Source: CAUZIB01 sp963663925 (GTDB lineage Bacteria; Acidobacteriota; Vicinamibacteria; Vicinamibacterales; UBA8438). Taken from it: a DNA stretch of 64,000 nt. Location of the stretch: NCBI GenBank assembly GCA_965237405.1, contig OZ250139.1, positions 992,001 through 1,056,000 on the forward strand, read 5' to 3'. The position numbers were made by a program, and so were the translations under genes. Each line of letters opens with the position of its first letter. Position 1 is the stretch's first letter. This document shows, in pieces, positions 27,858-37,128 of the stretch. The notes beneath the pieces are model-generated. The model did not search any database, was not told where the DNA came from, and saw nothing but the letters and a program-made list of their open reading frames with translations.

Positions 27858-30764
27858 TCACGCCCCATGACACTTCTTGTACTTCTTGCCGCTCCCACAT
27901 GGGCACGGCTCGTTCCGCCCGACCTTCGCAGCATCCCGCCGAACCGTCTTCACCGCGGCGTCATCGCCACCGGTCCTCGCCGGTCTCGGTGCTGCCCGAC
28001 CGCCGACAGCAACGCCAGCACCCGAGAGAGTGCCCGCCCGGGGTTCGCTATATGACAAAGGAGTCGCACGACGCAGCAAGGATCCCTCAGCCATAGAGAC
28101 ACCACCTTCCTTTGCGACTGGTCGAAGACGCCACAGATATTTCACCGACTCTTCGTCGATTCGTTTCTTCATTCCCTGGAACATCGTGAAACTCTCACGC
28201 TTGTACTCGACGAGAGGATCGCGCTGCCCGTACCCCCGGAGGCTAATGCCTTCCTTTAAATGATCGAGGCCGTAAAGATGGTCCTTCCACTGGACATCGA
28301 CAACCTGAAGCATTATGTCGCGCTCCACGCGTCGTAAGACCCCGTCATCGATGGAAATATCCTTCTCGCGGTGTTTCGTACGCGCCATCTCCCATAGGAG
28401 ATCGTGAATTTCTTGGTCACCCTTCTCATCGAGATCCAGCGTCTCGAGCTGATTCGCCTCGAGACCAAAGAGCTCGCCAATGCGCTTCTTCAGCGCGTCA
28501 ATATCCCATTCTTCCGGCTCCACTTCTTTGCCACAGTAGGTCATTACCTGCTCATCGACGAGCCCCTCCGCAAGCTGCATCAAGTACTCGCGGCTATCGA
28601 CCTCCTCTATCTCGCCGTCTTCCTCGAAACGAATCTTTCCCTCAAGCAGTTCGCGACGAAGCTCGTACACGTTCTCACGCTGCTTGTTCATCACATCGTC
28701 GTACTCGAGCAGATGTTTGCGGACCGCGAAGTGCTGGGCTTCGACCTGCTTTTGGGCTCGTTCGATGGCGCGGGTCACCATCTTGTGTTCAATCGGAACA
28801 TCCTTCTCCATGCCCAGCCGATCCATGAGTCCAGAAATTCGGTCGGATCCGAAGATCCGCATCAGATCGTCCTCGAGCGAGAGATAAAACCGCGATGAAC
28901 CTGGATCGCCCTGACGACCGGACCGGCCTCGTAATTGATTGTCGATTCGACGGGCCTCGTGCCGTTCCGTCCCAATAATATGGAGGCCACCGGCGTTGAC
29001 CACCTCCGTGTGCTCGGTGTCCGTCTGTGCCTTGAAGTGAGTGAAAATCCGATCCCAATCTAGACGCGCGGTTCGGTAGCAGAGATCTTCTTGGGAAAAG
29101 TATACGAACGACTCGTCATCGACGACACGGAAGTCGGCCATGGGAACCTCCTCGGCCACGCCCTCCTTGAGTGCCTGCTGGCGCGCCATGTACTCGGAAT
29201 TGCCCCCAAGCAGGATGTCGGTTCCACGGCCCGCCATGTTGGTCGCGATCGTCACGGTGCCCTTACGCCCGGCTTGGGCCACGATCTCGGCCTCGCGTTC
29301 ATGGTACTTGGCGTTCAGAACGACATGGCGGATCCCGCTGCGCTTCAAAATAGCCGACAGACGCTCGGATTTCTCTATTGAAACGGTGCCGCAGAGAACC
29401 GGGCGACCCTGGTCTTGCTTTTCACCGATGTCTCGTGCGATCGCTCGATACTTTTCGTCGGGCGTCTTGTAGATTGCATCAGCCTCCTCGATCCTCTTGA
29501 GTGGCCGGTTGGTCGGAACAACCACCACGTCGAGCTCGTAGATTTTGGCGAACTCTGACGCTTCCGTCTCGGCGGTCCCCGTCATGCCAGACAGCTTGTC
29601 GTATTTTCGGAAGTAGTTCTGGAACGTGATCGTCGCGAGCGTCTGGTTCTCGCGCTCGATTTTTACCTTTTCTTTGGCCTCCACCGCCTGATGAAGACCA
29701 TCACCCCACCGGCGGCCGGGCATCAGGCGACCCGTAAACTCATCGACGATGACGACATGTCCCTCCTTGACCATGTAGTCGACGTCGCAGCGAAACAGGA
29801 CGTGGGCACGCAACGCTTGGTTGATATGGTGTAGCAGGGGCATGTTGACCGGGTCGTAGAGACCGCCGGGTTGTAGACGCGCCGTTAGAAGCTTCTCGGC
29901 CTTCTCAATACCACTTTCCGTCAGACTGACAGTCTTCTGTTTCTCATCGGTGAGGTAATCGCCAGTAGACTCGAGCGCCTCGCGCTCATCGGCGGGAACG
30001 CTGCCCTGAGTCACCGCACCCGCTTGCAGCTTGGGCACGATGCGGTCGACCTCTAAGTACAACTCGGTCGACTGTTCAGCTGGTCCAGAAATGATCAACG
30101 GTGTCCGCGCCTCGTCAATGAGGATGCTGTCGACCTCGTCGACAATCGCGAAGTTGTGCGGACGCTGCACAAACTGCGAGATATCGAACTTCATATTGTC
30201 TCGCAGGTAGTCGAAGCCAAATTCGTTGTTAGTGCCGTACGTGATGTCGCAGGCATAGGCCGCCTGCCGTTCACCATCCCGCAGGTCGTGTTGAATAACA
30301 CCGACGCTCATGCCAAGAAACCGATAGATGCGACCCATCCATTCCGAATCACGCCGCGCCAGGTAATCGTTAACCGTGACAACATGAACCCCTTTACCAG
30401 CTAGGGCGTTGAGGTACGCGGCGAGTGTAGCCACTAGGGTCTTGCCTTCGCCGGTCTTCATCTCGGCGATCTTTCCGCCGTGCAAGACCATTCCTCCAAC
30501 GAGCTGCACATCGAAGTGGCGCATCTCCAACGTGCGTCGTCCGGCCTCGCGCACAACCGCAAACGCATCGGGAAGAACCTCGGCAAGTGAGGCGTCCTGG
30601 TCGAGCCGATTACGAAGCTCGCCAGTTCGTCCACGTAGTTCATCGTCCGACAGGCGGCGCACCCCATCCTCGCGCGCAGCAATTTCAGCAACTAGCGGAT
30701 TAAGTCGCTTGAGTTCCCGCTCGTTCTGCGTACCGAAGATCTTCGCGAGCAATTTGCCGAGCAT
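27858..30764 (-). CDS. secA: preprotein translocase ATPase SecA
   Basis: 968 residues from ATG 30764. Walker A is AEMKTGEGKTLVATLAAYL; IVDEVDSILIDEARTPLIISG, GRGTDILLGGN and IGTERHEARRIDNQLRGRSGRQGDPG are the other motor motifs. The wing and scaffold regions are present, and the C-terminus ends in the zinc motif NEPCPCGSGKKYKKCHG (C-x-C...C-H) used for SecB and ribosome contact. A basic/Gly-Ala linker (about residues 905-945) precedes it. It drives protein export through SecYEG. Confidence 0.97.
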   Translation of the reverse strand: MLGKLLAKIFGTQNERELKRLNPLVAEIAAREDGVRRLSDDELRGRTGELRNRLDQDASLAEVLPDAFAVVREAGRRTLEMRHFDVQLVGGMVLHGGKIAEMKTGEGKTLVATLAAYLNALAGKGVHVVTVNDYLARRDSEWMGRIYRFLGMSVGVIQHDLRDGERQAAYACDITYGTNNEFGFDYLRDNMKFDISQFVQRPHNFAIVDEVDSILIDEARTPLIISGPAEQSTELYLEVDRIVPKLQAGAVTQGSVPADEREALESTGDYLTDEKQKTVSLTESGIEKAEKLLTARLQPGGLYDPVNMPLLHHINQALRAHVLFRCDVDYMVKEGHVVIVDEFTGRLMPGRRWGDGLHQAVEAKEKVKIERENQTLATITFQNYFRKYDKLSGMTGTAETEASEFAKIYELDVVVVPTNRPLKRIEEADAIYKTPDEKYRAIARDIGEKQDQGRPVLCGTVSIEKSERLSAILKRSGIRHVVLNAKYHEREAEIVAQAGRKGTVTIATNMAGRGTDILLGGNSEYMARQQALKEGVAEEVPMADFRVVDDESFVYFSQEDLCYRTARLDWDRIFTHFKAQTDTEHTEVVNAGGLHIIGTERHEARRIDNQLRGRSGRQGDPGSSRFYLSLEDDLMRIFGSDRISGLMDRLGMEKDVPIEHKMVTRAIERAQKQVEAQHFAVRKHLLEYDDVMNKQRENVYELRRELLEGKIRFEEDGEIEEVDSREYLMQLAEGLVDEQVMTYCGKEVEPEEWDIDALKKRIGELFGLEANQLETLDLDEKGDQEIHDLLWEMARTKHREKDISIDDGVLRRVERDIMLQVVDVQWKDHLYGLDHLKEGISLRGYGQRDPLVEYKRESFTMFQGMKKRIDEESVKYLWRLRPVAKEGGVSMAEGSLLRRATPLSYSEPRAGTLSGAGVAVGGRAAPRPARTGGDDAAVKTVRRDAAKVGRNEPCPCGSGKKYKKCHGA

Positions 30765-30954
30765 TAGATCGCTATGGAGAGACCAGTCATTCTGGCACAA
30801 TGCCAAACCATCGAACCGCCGCAGTCAACGTCGCAAAGCATGTCTGTGTCGTTGCACAAACGACGAATAGGCAGAAGTCTTGGAATGGAGGTATCCTTCG
30901 ATTCTAGGAAAGGCGTTTCTGCTCCGTCAAGCGGTTGACTGCGGTTGGGAAGCG

Positions 30955-31839
30955 TCAGTTCGCACTGACGTGGCGGGGCTGAGCGAGCAGACGCATCGGA
31001 TTGATTGTCCGATTGTTTGACCGAACCTCGTAATGGACGTGATACCCAGTCGCACGACCGGTGGCTCCCACGTACCCAATGATGTCACCCCTCTGAACAG
31101 TATCTCCAACGCCGATGCCAAACTTTGAGAGGTGACCGTACCTAGTTGTCAGACCAAACCCATGGTCAATCTCAACCAGGTTTCCGTACGACCCGTTTCG
31201 TGCCGCGGAAAAGACACGACCCGTGGCGGTCGCGTAGACGGGCTGCCCCTCTTCGGTCGAGATGTCGACGGCGGGGTGAAAGTCGCGATCGCCGGTAAAC
31301 GGGTCCAAACGATAACCGTAGCCTGCCGTAATCCACCCGTCCGCCGGCCACATCATGGGGATCGCTGCAGCAAGGGCCTCGCGATACGCAACTCCGCGAC
31401 GGACGCGCCCAAGCCGATCGTCGAGTGCAACAAGCAGCCCTTGAAGTTGGGTAAAAGTGTGCAGCTTCGGTATGTGGGTAATGGTATCGACGATAGCTCT
31501 AGCTTGACCTGTTTTGAGGAGCCGCTCTATCGACTCCACAATTGACGGCTCCATGTTGACCCGGACAGCGAGCTTGGACATCGCGGTTTGCAGGGTCGCT
31601 ATCTGGTCGCTCATCTCGGTGGCAGCAAGGCGGTAGCTCGCGTTCTCCAACTGGAGCTCTACATTTTCAAATTTGAGGTCGTCAAATCCGTCGGCCGACA
31701 TCAACAACCCCCACGCCATCAGGCCGCCACCGACAAGGAACGTGACAGCCAGCGCGCACAAGGCCACATATAAACGCACATGAAGGTGCGAACCGATGCA
31801 ACGATTCGTAATAATGAGGGGGTAACGTTTCGAGCGCAT
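30955..31839 (-). CDS. M23 (LytM-type) peptidase with coiled coil
   Basis: 294 residues from ATG 31839 (GGAAGGGA upstream; a GTG at 31863 is an alternative). One N-terminal transmembrane helix (about 18-45) is followed by a short coiled coil (FENVELQLENASYRLAATEM) and the LytM domain near residues 180-285 with zinc ligands HPAVD and HVHYEV; RDFHPAVDIS and GNLVEIDHGFGLTTRYGHL are typical. All ligands are present, so it could be a glycyl or D,D-endopeptidase acting on peptidoglycan. Confidence 0.88.
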   Translation of the reverse strand: MRSKRYPLIITNRCIGSHLHVRLYVALCALAVTFLVGGGLMAWGLLMSADGFDDLKFENVELQLENASYRLAATEMSDQIATLQTAMSKLAVRVNMEPSIVESIERLLKTGQARAIVDTITHIPKLHTFTQLQGLLVALDDRLGRVRRGVAYREALAAAIPMMWPADGWITAGYGYRLDPFTGDRDFHPAVDISTEEGQPVYATATGRVFSAARNGSYGNLVEIDHGFGLTTRYGHLSKFGIGVGDTVQRGDIIGYVGATGRATGYHVHYEVRSNNRTINPMRLLAQPRHVSAN

Positions 31840-32027
31840 GGGCAGGCGAGCATCCCTTCCCACTATTGCATTATTTTACCACAGATAAAGGTTTCGTGGT
31901 TTGATTGCTTGAGAGAGCTGTCTTGCCGTGCATCCGACTTCGCGTACGGTCCATCACGCTGCGCGGGGCGACACGCTGACACGATGTAGGACACCTGACA
32001 TGCGAGTTCACGGGTGCTACCGCATAC

Positions 32028-33725
32028 TCAAGATAAACCCGCAATGACAAAGACGCCATGCTCATCCGCCAAGTCTCGAGCCGCCGGCGTCACGATAGTT
32101 TCGTTGTCGATCACGATTGAACGAGCTTCTTGGATAGCCCGTCGCACGTCATCCTCACACACGAATTCAACAGCCGGTGACGACGAGTTCTCAGGGTTGA
32201 GATCACTATCGGCCTTTGGTGCCAGTGCCCGTCTCGGGACAACGCCACGTTTCGCGAGGAAGGCGTCAATCCCAGCTGACAGCGAATCAGCATTCACACC
32301 ACGGCGTCGTTCTGATGGGGACACCTCCACAGCTTGTTCCTGTTCCTGCCTCGTGACACTAGGCCGTATCTCGTATGCCAGTCGCTTGATGTTGAGGAGG
32401 TGCCGAGGCGAAATATTGTCCGACGTGATATTCCCACCGTAGCCTCCGCACCCCAACGTCATCGCAGGGTCGAGTCCGGTAGTTATACCGATTGATCCAT
32501 GTGTCGTCGGGGTATTGACCACGATCCTGGACGCGGGTTTCTTTAGCCCAAATTCACGAATGACCGCGTCATCGTTCGAATGAATCGACATGGTGTGGCC
32601 CATTCCTCCATACTGGAGAATCTCAATGCAACGTTCGCATCCCGCGCGCCAATCGTCGACTTCATAGAACGATAGAACGGGACCAAGTTTCTCGATCGAC
32701 AACGGGTGCTCAGGTCCCACACCATCCAACTCGACAATCAGGACTCGCGTTTCAGGTGGAACCTCAAACTCAGCGGCTACTGCAATCTCCAGAGCCGACT
32801 TACCGACCAGCGCAGGATTCGTGAGCCGGCGGGGAGTGACGAATACCTTAGCCAGAGCGTCGCGCTCACCGGCAGAGAGGAAGTAGCCACCTCTTGCGGA
32901 GAATTCGCGACGCACGTCCATCGCGATGGGACGATCGACCACGACGGAGTTCTCTGCCGAGCACAAAACCCCATTATCGAAGGTCTTACCGGTGATGATG
33001 TCCTTGACCGCCTTTGGGATATCTGCCGAACGTTCAATGTAAGCCGGCGCATTGCCAGGACCAACGCCATATGCGGGCTTGCCTGCCGAATACGCGGCTC
33101 TAACAAGCTCCCTGCCGCCCGTCGCGAGAATCACTGCCACGTCGGGGTGTGACATCAACTCCTGCGTTCCCTCGATCGTCACGGTACGCATCCAACCAAT
33201 GGAACCGTCCGGAAGGCCAACTGTCGCGCCAGCCTTGGCCAGCACCTCAGCGGTACGGGTAATACACCTGACAGCCCCTGGATGTGGACTAAGCACGATT
33301 GGGCAGCGCGCCTTGATGGCGATTAACGTCTTGTAGATAGTCGTCGACGTCGGATTGGTGGACGGGATGACCGCGGCAACGACCCCAAACGGATGAGCGA
33401 TCTCAACGACGCGGCGATCATCGAGCGAGCGGATGATGCCGACAGTCTTCATTGGGCGAATGAAGTCGTAGACCTGTTGCGAGGCGAACAGGTTCTTTTG
33501 GACCTTATCCGCAACAATCCCGTAGCCGGTCTCTTCAACCGCGAGCTTCGCCAAGGCCACTGCCGCAGAGCTCGCTGCACCCGCCATAGCCTCGACAACG
33601 ACGTCGACCCGCTCTTGTGTTAGTTCGCCCAGTCGGGTCTGCGCCGCTCTAGCCTGGCGCGCTGCGTCACGCGCTTCGGCAATGGAAACGAGGTCAAGAT
33701 TGGAGGCAGCGGTAAATTGACTCAT
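32028..33725 (-). CDS. CoA-acylating aldehyde dehydrogenase with BMC-type C-terminal module
   Basis: 565 residues, about 95 more than EutE/PduP-like enzymes. The catalytic domain (1-465) has VIPSTNPTSTTIYKTLIAIK, AYGVGPGNAPAYIERSADIP, and the active-site Cys in FDNGVLCSAENSVVVD. It would turn an aldehyde into acyl-CoA with NAD. The C-terminal extension has a linker and then DDVRRAIQEARSIVID with TPAARDLADEHGVFV, a pattern that recurs in EutQ/EutT-type microcompartment proteins, and may target or assemble the enzyme. It lies 12 bases after the shell gene on the same strand. The aldehyde substrate is unknown. Confidence 0.85.
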   Translation of the reverse strand: MSQFTAASNLDLVSIAEARDAARQARAAQTRLGELTQERVDVVVEAMAGAASSAAVALAKLAVEETGYGIVADKVQKNLFASQQVYDFIRPMKTVGIIRSLDDRRVVEIAHPFGVVAAVIPSTNPTSTTIYKTLIAIKARCPIVLSPHPGAVRCITRTAEVLAKAGATVGLPDGSIGWMRTVTIEGTQELMSHPDVAVILATGGRELVRAAYSAGKPAYGVGPGNAPAYIERSADIPKAVKDIITGKTFDNGVLCSAENSVVVDRPIAMDVRREFSARGGYFLSAGERDALAKVFVTPRRLTNPALVGKSALEIAVAAEFEVPPETRVLIVELDGVGPEHPLSIEKLGPVLSFYEVDDWRAGCERCIEILQYGGMGHTMSIHSNDDAVIREFGLKKPASRIVVNTPTTHGSIGITTGLDPAMTLGCGGYGGNITSDNISPRHLLNIKRLAYEIRPSVTRQEQEQAVEVSPSERRRGVNADSLSAGIDAFLAKRGVVPRRALAPKADSDLNPENSSSPAVEFVCEDDVRRAIQEARSIVIDNETIVTPAARDLADEHGVFVIAGLS

Positions 33726-33737
33726 GGCCTCACGGCG

Positions 33738-34028
33738 CTACTTTGCCGCGTTTTTGGCCTTCGGCAGGATCCTCTCAACTTCCGCATGCGGGCGCGGAAT
33801 CACGTGCACAGAAACCAGCTCGCCAACGCGCCGCGCAGCAGCCGCTCCTGCATCTGTGGCCGCCTTTACGGCACCCACGTCGCCTCGCACCATGACGGTT
33901 ACGTATCCGGCACCGATGTACTCTTTGCCAATGAGGACGACGTTCGCAGCTTTCACCATCGTGTCGGCCGCTTCAATCGAGCCGATCAAACCCTTGGTCT
34001 CCACCATTCCGAGAGCTTCTAGTGTCAT
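33738..34028 (-). CDS. bacterial microcompartment hexameric shell protein (BMC-H)
   Basis: 96 residues from ATG 34028, which follows GGAGG. A single BMC domain: MTLEALGMVETKGLIGSIEA, then KAANVVLIGKEYIGAGYVTV and MVRGDVGAVKAATDAG. It belongs to the PduA/EutM/CcmK type that tiles the facets of a protein shell; the short segment around IGAG would line the pore. No pentamer (BMC-P), trimer or alcohol dehydrogenase gene is in the window, so this is either a satellite locus or a reduced system. Confidence 0.93.
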   Translation of the reverse strand: MTLEALGMVETKGLIGSIEAADTMVKAANVVLIGKEYIGAGYVTVMVRGDVGAVKAATDAGAAAARRVGELVSVHVIPRPHAEVERILPKAKNAAK

Positions 34029-34163
34029 ATGAGGGTGCCTCCGCCCGCCCGCGAGCGTCGCGATGGATAGGCCGAATGCGCCGAACTGTAGCATATTGCA
34101 GTAGATGCAACAACACGCTAACATGTTACGTCGTTTCAGCTACTTCAAGTTGGCACCCCTTCC

Positions 34164-35063
34164 GTGGCCACGTCATTTCTCGCAGACTTCGCTGCTCCGA
34201 CCCGTGTGCTCGCCGCGCTGTTGCTCGCCTTGGTCTTAATGGCGTGCAATAGCCCGATGTTGAGTGATCCCGTAGCCACCGTTTCCCTAGAGGTCAATCG
34301 GTTGACCGTTCCGCTCGGCGGACCGCTTGAGATGTCGATTCGTTTCGTCACCGTCCAGACGCTCGAACCCCTCGACGAGGACTACCGGGTGATGGTGCAT
34401 TTCCTTGATGTCAATGGCGAGATGATGTGGGCGGCCGACCACTATCCCGTCACGCCAACGAGCCAATGGCAAGCCGGACAGACCGTTGCGTATACGCGCC
34501 GAGTACACGTCCCGATGTATCCGTACATCGGGGACGCGACTGTTGCCGTGGGGCTGTACTCGACAACCACCGGAGTTCGCCTCTCGCTCTTTGGCGATGA
34601 TCTTGGACAGCGGACCTATCGGGGAACCGTCGTCTCGCTTAAGCCGCAACAGGAAAGCAGCTGGCTGATGTACGAGGACGGCTGGTACGATGACGAGTTC
34701 GATCCGGGGTCAAATAAGCACTGGCGCTGGACAAAAGACAGCGCGACCCTGGCTTTTCGAAATCCCTACTCCGAGGCAGTGCTGTTCTTGGAGGTGGATG
34801 GTCGACCTGATTTTTTTGACACGCCGCAGCGTGTCGCCCTCCGTCTCGGTGAAGAGACGGTTAAGGAGCTAGTGATTGAGTCGAGGTCTCCCCAGTTTTA
34901 TAGGATTCCACTGCAAACGGACCAGCTCGGCGACGCCGACACGGTGAGGCTCGAAATCAAAGTAGACCAAACGTTTGTCCCCGCTGAGGTTCCGGGCGGT
35001 TTCCCAAGCGATCGACGAAGTCTTGGTGTACGAGTGTTTTATGCGTTTCTTGAGCCGAGTTAA
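34164..35063 (+). CDS. predicted lipoprotein of unknown function
   Basis: 299 residues from a GTG. A signal peptide ends in lipobox LMAC (Cys near residue 28). The rest is rich in beta strands (VSLEVNRLTVPLGGPLEMSIRF, RVMVHFLDVNGEMMWAADHYP), like an immunoglobulin-type fold, then a second beta-rich half after WLMYEDGWYDDEF. No recognised family. It is divergent from the BMC shell gene and precedes the lytic transglycosylase, so an envelope role is likely. Confidence 0.75.
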   Translation: MATSFLADFAAPTRVLAALLLALVLMACNSPMLSDPVATVSLEVNRLTVPLGGPLEMSIRFVTVQTLEPLDEDYRVMVHFLDVNGEMMWAADHYPVTPTSQWQAGQTVAYTRRVHVPMYPYIGDATVAVGLYSTTTGVRLSLFGDDLGQRTYRGTVVSLKPQQESSWLMYEDGWYDDEFDPGSNKHWRWTKDSATLAFRNPYSEAVLFLEVDGRPDFFDTPQRVALRLGEETVKELVIESRSPQFYRIPLQTDQLGDADTVRLEIKVDQTFVPAEVPGGFPSDRRSLGVRVFYAFLEPS

Positions 35064-35106
35064 CATATCGGCGTTTGTGCGATTCTGTAAGATCTGCTAG
35101 TTTCAG

Positions 35107-35787
35107 GTGATGGTTGATGTTAGGGCTCTTGCCCTTGCAGGGCTGTTCACCGCATCAGTATTGATCAGCCCTGCGGCCGCGCCGACATCCCGCGAATTGG
35201 TCTATTTCACGTCCGGGGGTGTGATACCTGTGACTGGGCATCGTACCGATGGCGATGACATCGTCCTCGTGTTTCACGGGGACGCCGAAGTTAGATTCGA
35301 TCCCACCCTGATCGATCGGATTGAGCTTGACCCGAACCCACGTTATTCGACCAGATTGGCACGTGTCGAGTCGTATCAGACATACGTGAAGTCTCGGCTG
35401 CTATCCAAGCCCTATGAGGACGTGGTTCAGCAGGCGTCTGAAGCACATGGAGTGGACCCCTTTCTGATTCATTCAGTCATCGAGACCGAGTCCAACTATA
35501 GCGCCACCGCGAGGTCATCTCGCGGTGCCATGGGCCTCATGCAGTTGATGCCCGCCATAGCAACCGAGTATGCGTTGGAGGATCCCTACGATCCCCAGAC
35601 GAACATCGATGCTGGCACTCGCCACCTGGGTCGACTGATCGAACGGTACGGTATAGCCAACGGCCTGGCCGCCTATAATGCTGGCGAGGGCTCAGTTCGA
35701 AGATTCAACGGTATTCCCCCATATCCGGAGACCAGACGGTACATCACGCGGATTCTTGACCTGGTCGACGCAAATCAGGCCAATTAG
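35107..35787 (+). CDS. lytic transglycosylase (SLT domain)
   Basis: 226 residues. Signal peptide at about 1-25; a beta-rich region follows; the SLT domain covers about 110-215 with the catalytic Glu in SVIETESNYSATARSSRGAMGLMQLMP and GLAAYNAGEGSVRRFNGIPPYPETRRY at the end. ATG at 35110 is the more likely start than the GTG before it. It cleaves glycan strands, here probably to open peptidoglycan for the secretion machine encoded just downstream (132-base gap). Confidence 0.92.
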   Translation: MMVDVRALALAGLFTASVLISPAAAPTSRELVYFTSGGVIPVTGHRTDGDDIVLVFHGDAEVRFDPTLIDRIELDPNPRYSTRLARVESYQTYVKSRLLSKPYEDVVQQASEAHGVDPFLIHSVIETESNYSATARSSRGAMGLMQLMPAIATEYALEDPYDPQTNIDAGTRHLGRLIERYGIANGLAAYNAGEGSVRRFNGIPPYPETRRYITRILDLVDANQAN

Positions 35788-35919
35788 ACCTCGGTCCCGG
35801 ATCGGCTGCCCAGTCAGCAGCGTCAAGCCAAGCCGACGCTGCGTTACTTTTTGACACTCCTGATATCGATAAACTAAGGTCGGGTAAGAGGTTGCACCAA
35901 GCGGCAACCGATTGTTCCG

Positions 35920-37128
35920 ATGGAATTCCAATGCCGTCTCAGCACCCCCGGGGGGGATATCCTTGAAGGCGTCTACGCCGCCGAGGATGAAGTGAAGCTA
36001 CGCCGTCAACTTGAGGGCAAGGGGTTCTACATCCTCTCGCTGCGGCCACGAGGATTGCTTAATCGCCCAATGCTGTCGCTGCCACAGCGACAACGCGTTA
36101 GCACCCGAGATTTCATCGCGTTCAATCAGGAACTAGCCGCGCTCCTCAAGGCTGGCATGCCCCTGGTCCAGTCGATCGACATTCTTCGCCAACGCACAGA
36201 ACACTCAGTACTGAAGTCTGTCCTGGACGACGTGTACGACCACGTACGCGCCGGCACGGCCCTGTCCTCGGCATTCGAGGCTCACGGTAGCTTGTTTCCA
36301 GGGGTGTACACAGCCTCGCTACTTGCGGGGGAACAAAGCGGAGGCCTAGAAGAGGTCCTTCGACGTTACGTCACCTATGCGCAAGTAGTCAACAGTGTTC
36401 GCCAGCGCACCATCTCGGCTCTTATCTATCCTGCGATCTTGCTTTGTCTTTCATTGCTCGTGGTCGCGATCATCGTACTTCGTGTCACTCCTGAGTTCGC
36501 TGCGTTCTACGCCAGTCTTGGCGCGAACCTTCCGACGATCACACGCCTTATCCTGGCAGTGTCGGAATTCATTGCTCAGTATGCGATTGTGATGGTAATC
36601 GCACTCGTTTCCGGGGGTGTGCTGGGATGGATTTGGTTTCAACGGAAACGACGGGCCGCGGTCATCGACCGCTGGCTGTTACGAGTACCAGGTGTCGGCC
36701 GTATCATCGGTAAACTTGCCACGTCTCAGTTGGCTCGAACGCTCGCGATGCTGCTAAAAGGGGGACTCCCTCTGGTCAATGCCCTGGACGTGGCGGCACG
36801 ATCGGTTGGTAATCGTTATTTCGCTACAGCGCTCTCGACGGTCTCGCGTGAGGTTCGTGAGGGACAATCTCTCTCGGCGTCGATGTCCGGACGAGACCTA
36901 TTTCCCCCGGTTGCAATCAAGATGATCAAAGTCGGTGAATCGACCGGTTCGATGCAGGAGATGCTCGCGAACGTCGCCGACTTCTTTGACGAAGAGATCG
37001 AGACCGTTCTGGCTCGCTTCATGACGATAATCGAACCGCTCCTGCTCGTCGTCATGGGAATCATAATTGCAGGCCTACTTCTTGCTCTGTATATGCCCTT
37101 GCTACAGTTGGGGGCCATCGCCTCATGA
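35920..37128 (+). CDS. type II secretion/type IV pilus platform protein (GspF/PilC)
   Basis: 402 residues. It has the two T2SSF domains (about 65-185 and 265-390) and three transmembrane helices near 165-190, 215-240 and 370-395. STRDFIAFNQELAALLKAGMPLVQSIDIL and the repeat LARTLAMLLKGGLPLVNALDV are typical. It anchors the ATPase at the inner membrane. First gene of a ten-gene operon; its stop overlaps the next start. Confidence 0.95.
   Translation: MEFQCRLSTPGGDILEGVYAAEDEVKLRRQLEGKGFYILSLRPRGLLNRPMLSLPQRQRVSTRDFIAFNQELAALLKAGMPLVQSIDILRQRTEHSVLKSVLDDVYDHVRAGTALSSAFEAHGSLFPGVYTASLLAGEQSGGLEEVLRRYVTYAQVVNSVRQRTISALIYPAILLCLSLLVVAIIVLRVTPEFAAFYASLGANLPTITRLILAVSEFIAQYAIVMVIALVSGGVLGWIWFQRKRRAAVIDRWLLRVPGVGRIIGKLATSQLARTLAMLLKGGLPLVNALDVAARSVGNRYFATALSTVSREVREGQSLSASMSGRDLFPPVAIKMIKVGESTGSMQEMLANVADFFDEEIETVLARFMTIIEPLLLVVMGIIIAGLLLALYMPLLQLGAIAS

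Noticed and set aside
35945..35954. C5-G7 run in the GspF gene as a phase switch
   Set aside because: The tract is short and the frame is intact; nothing else supports switching.
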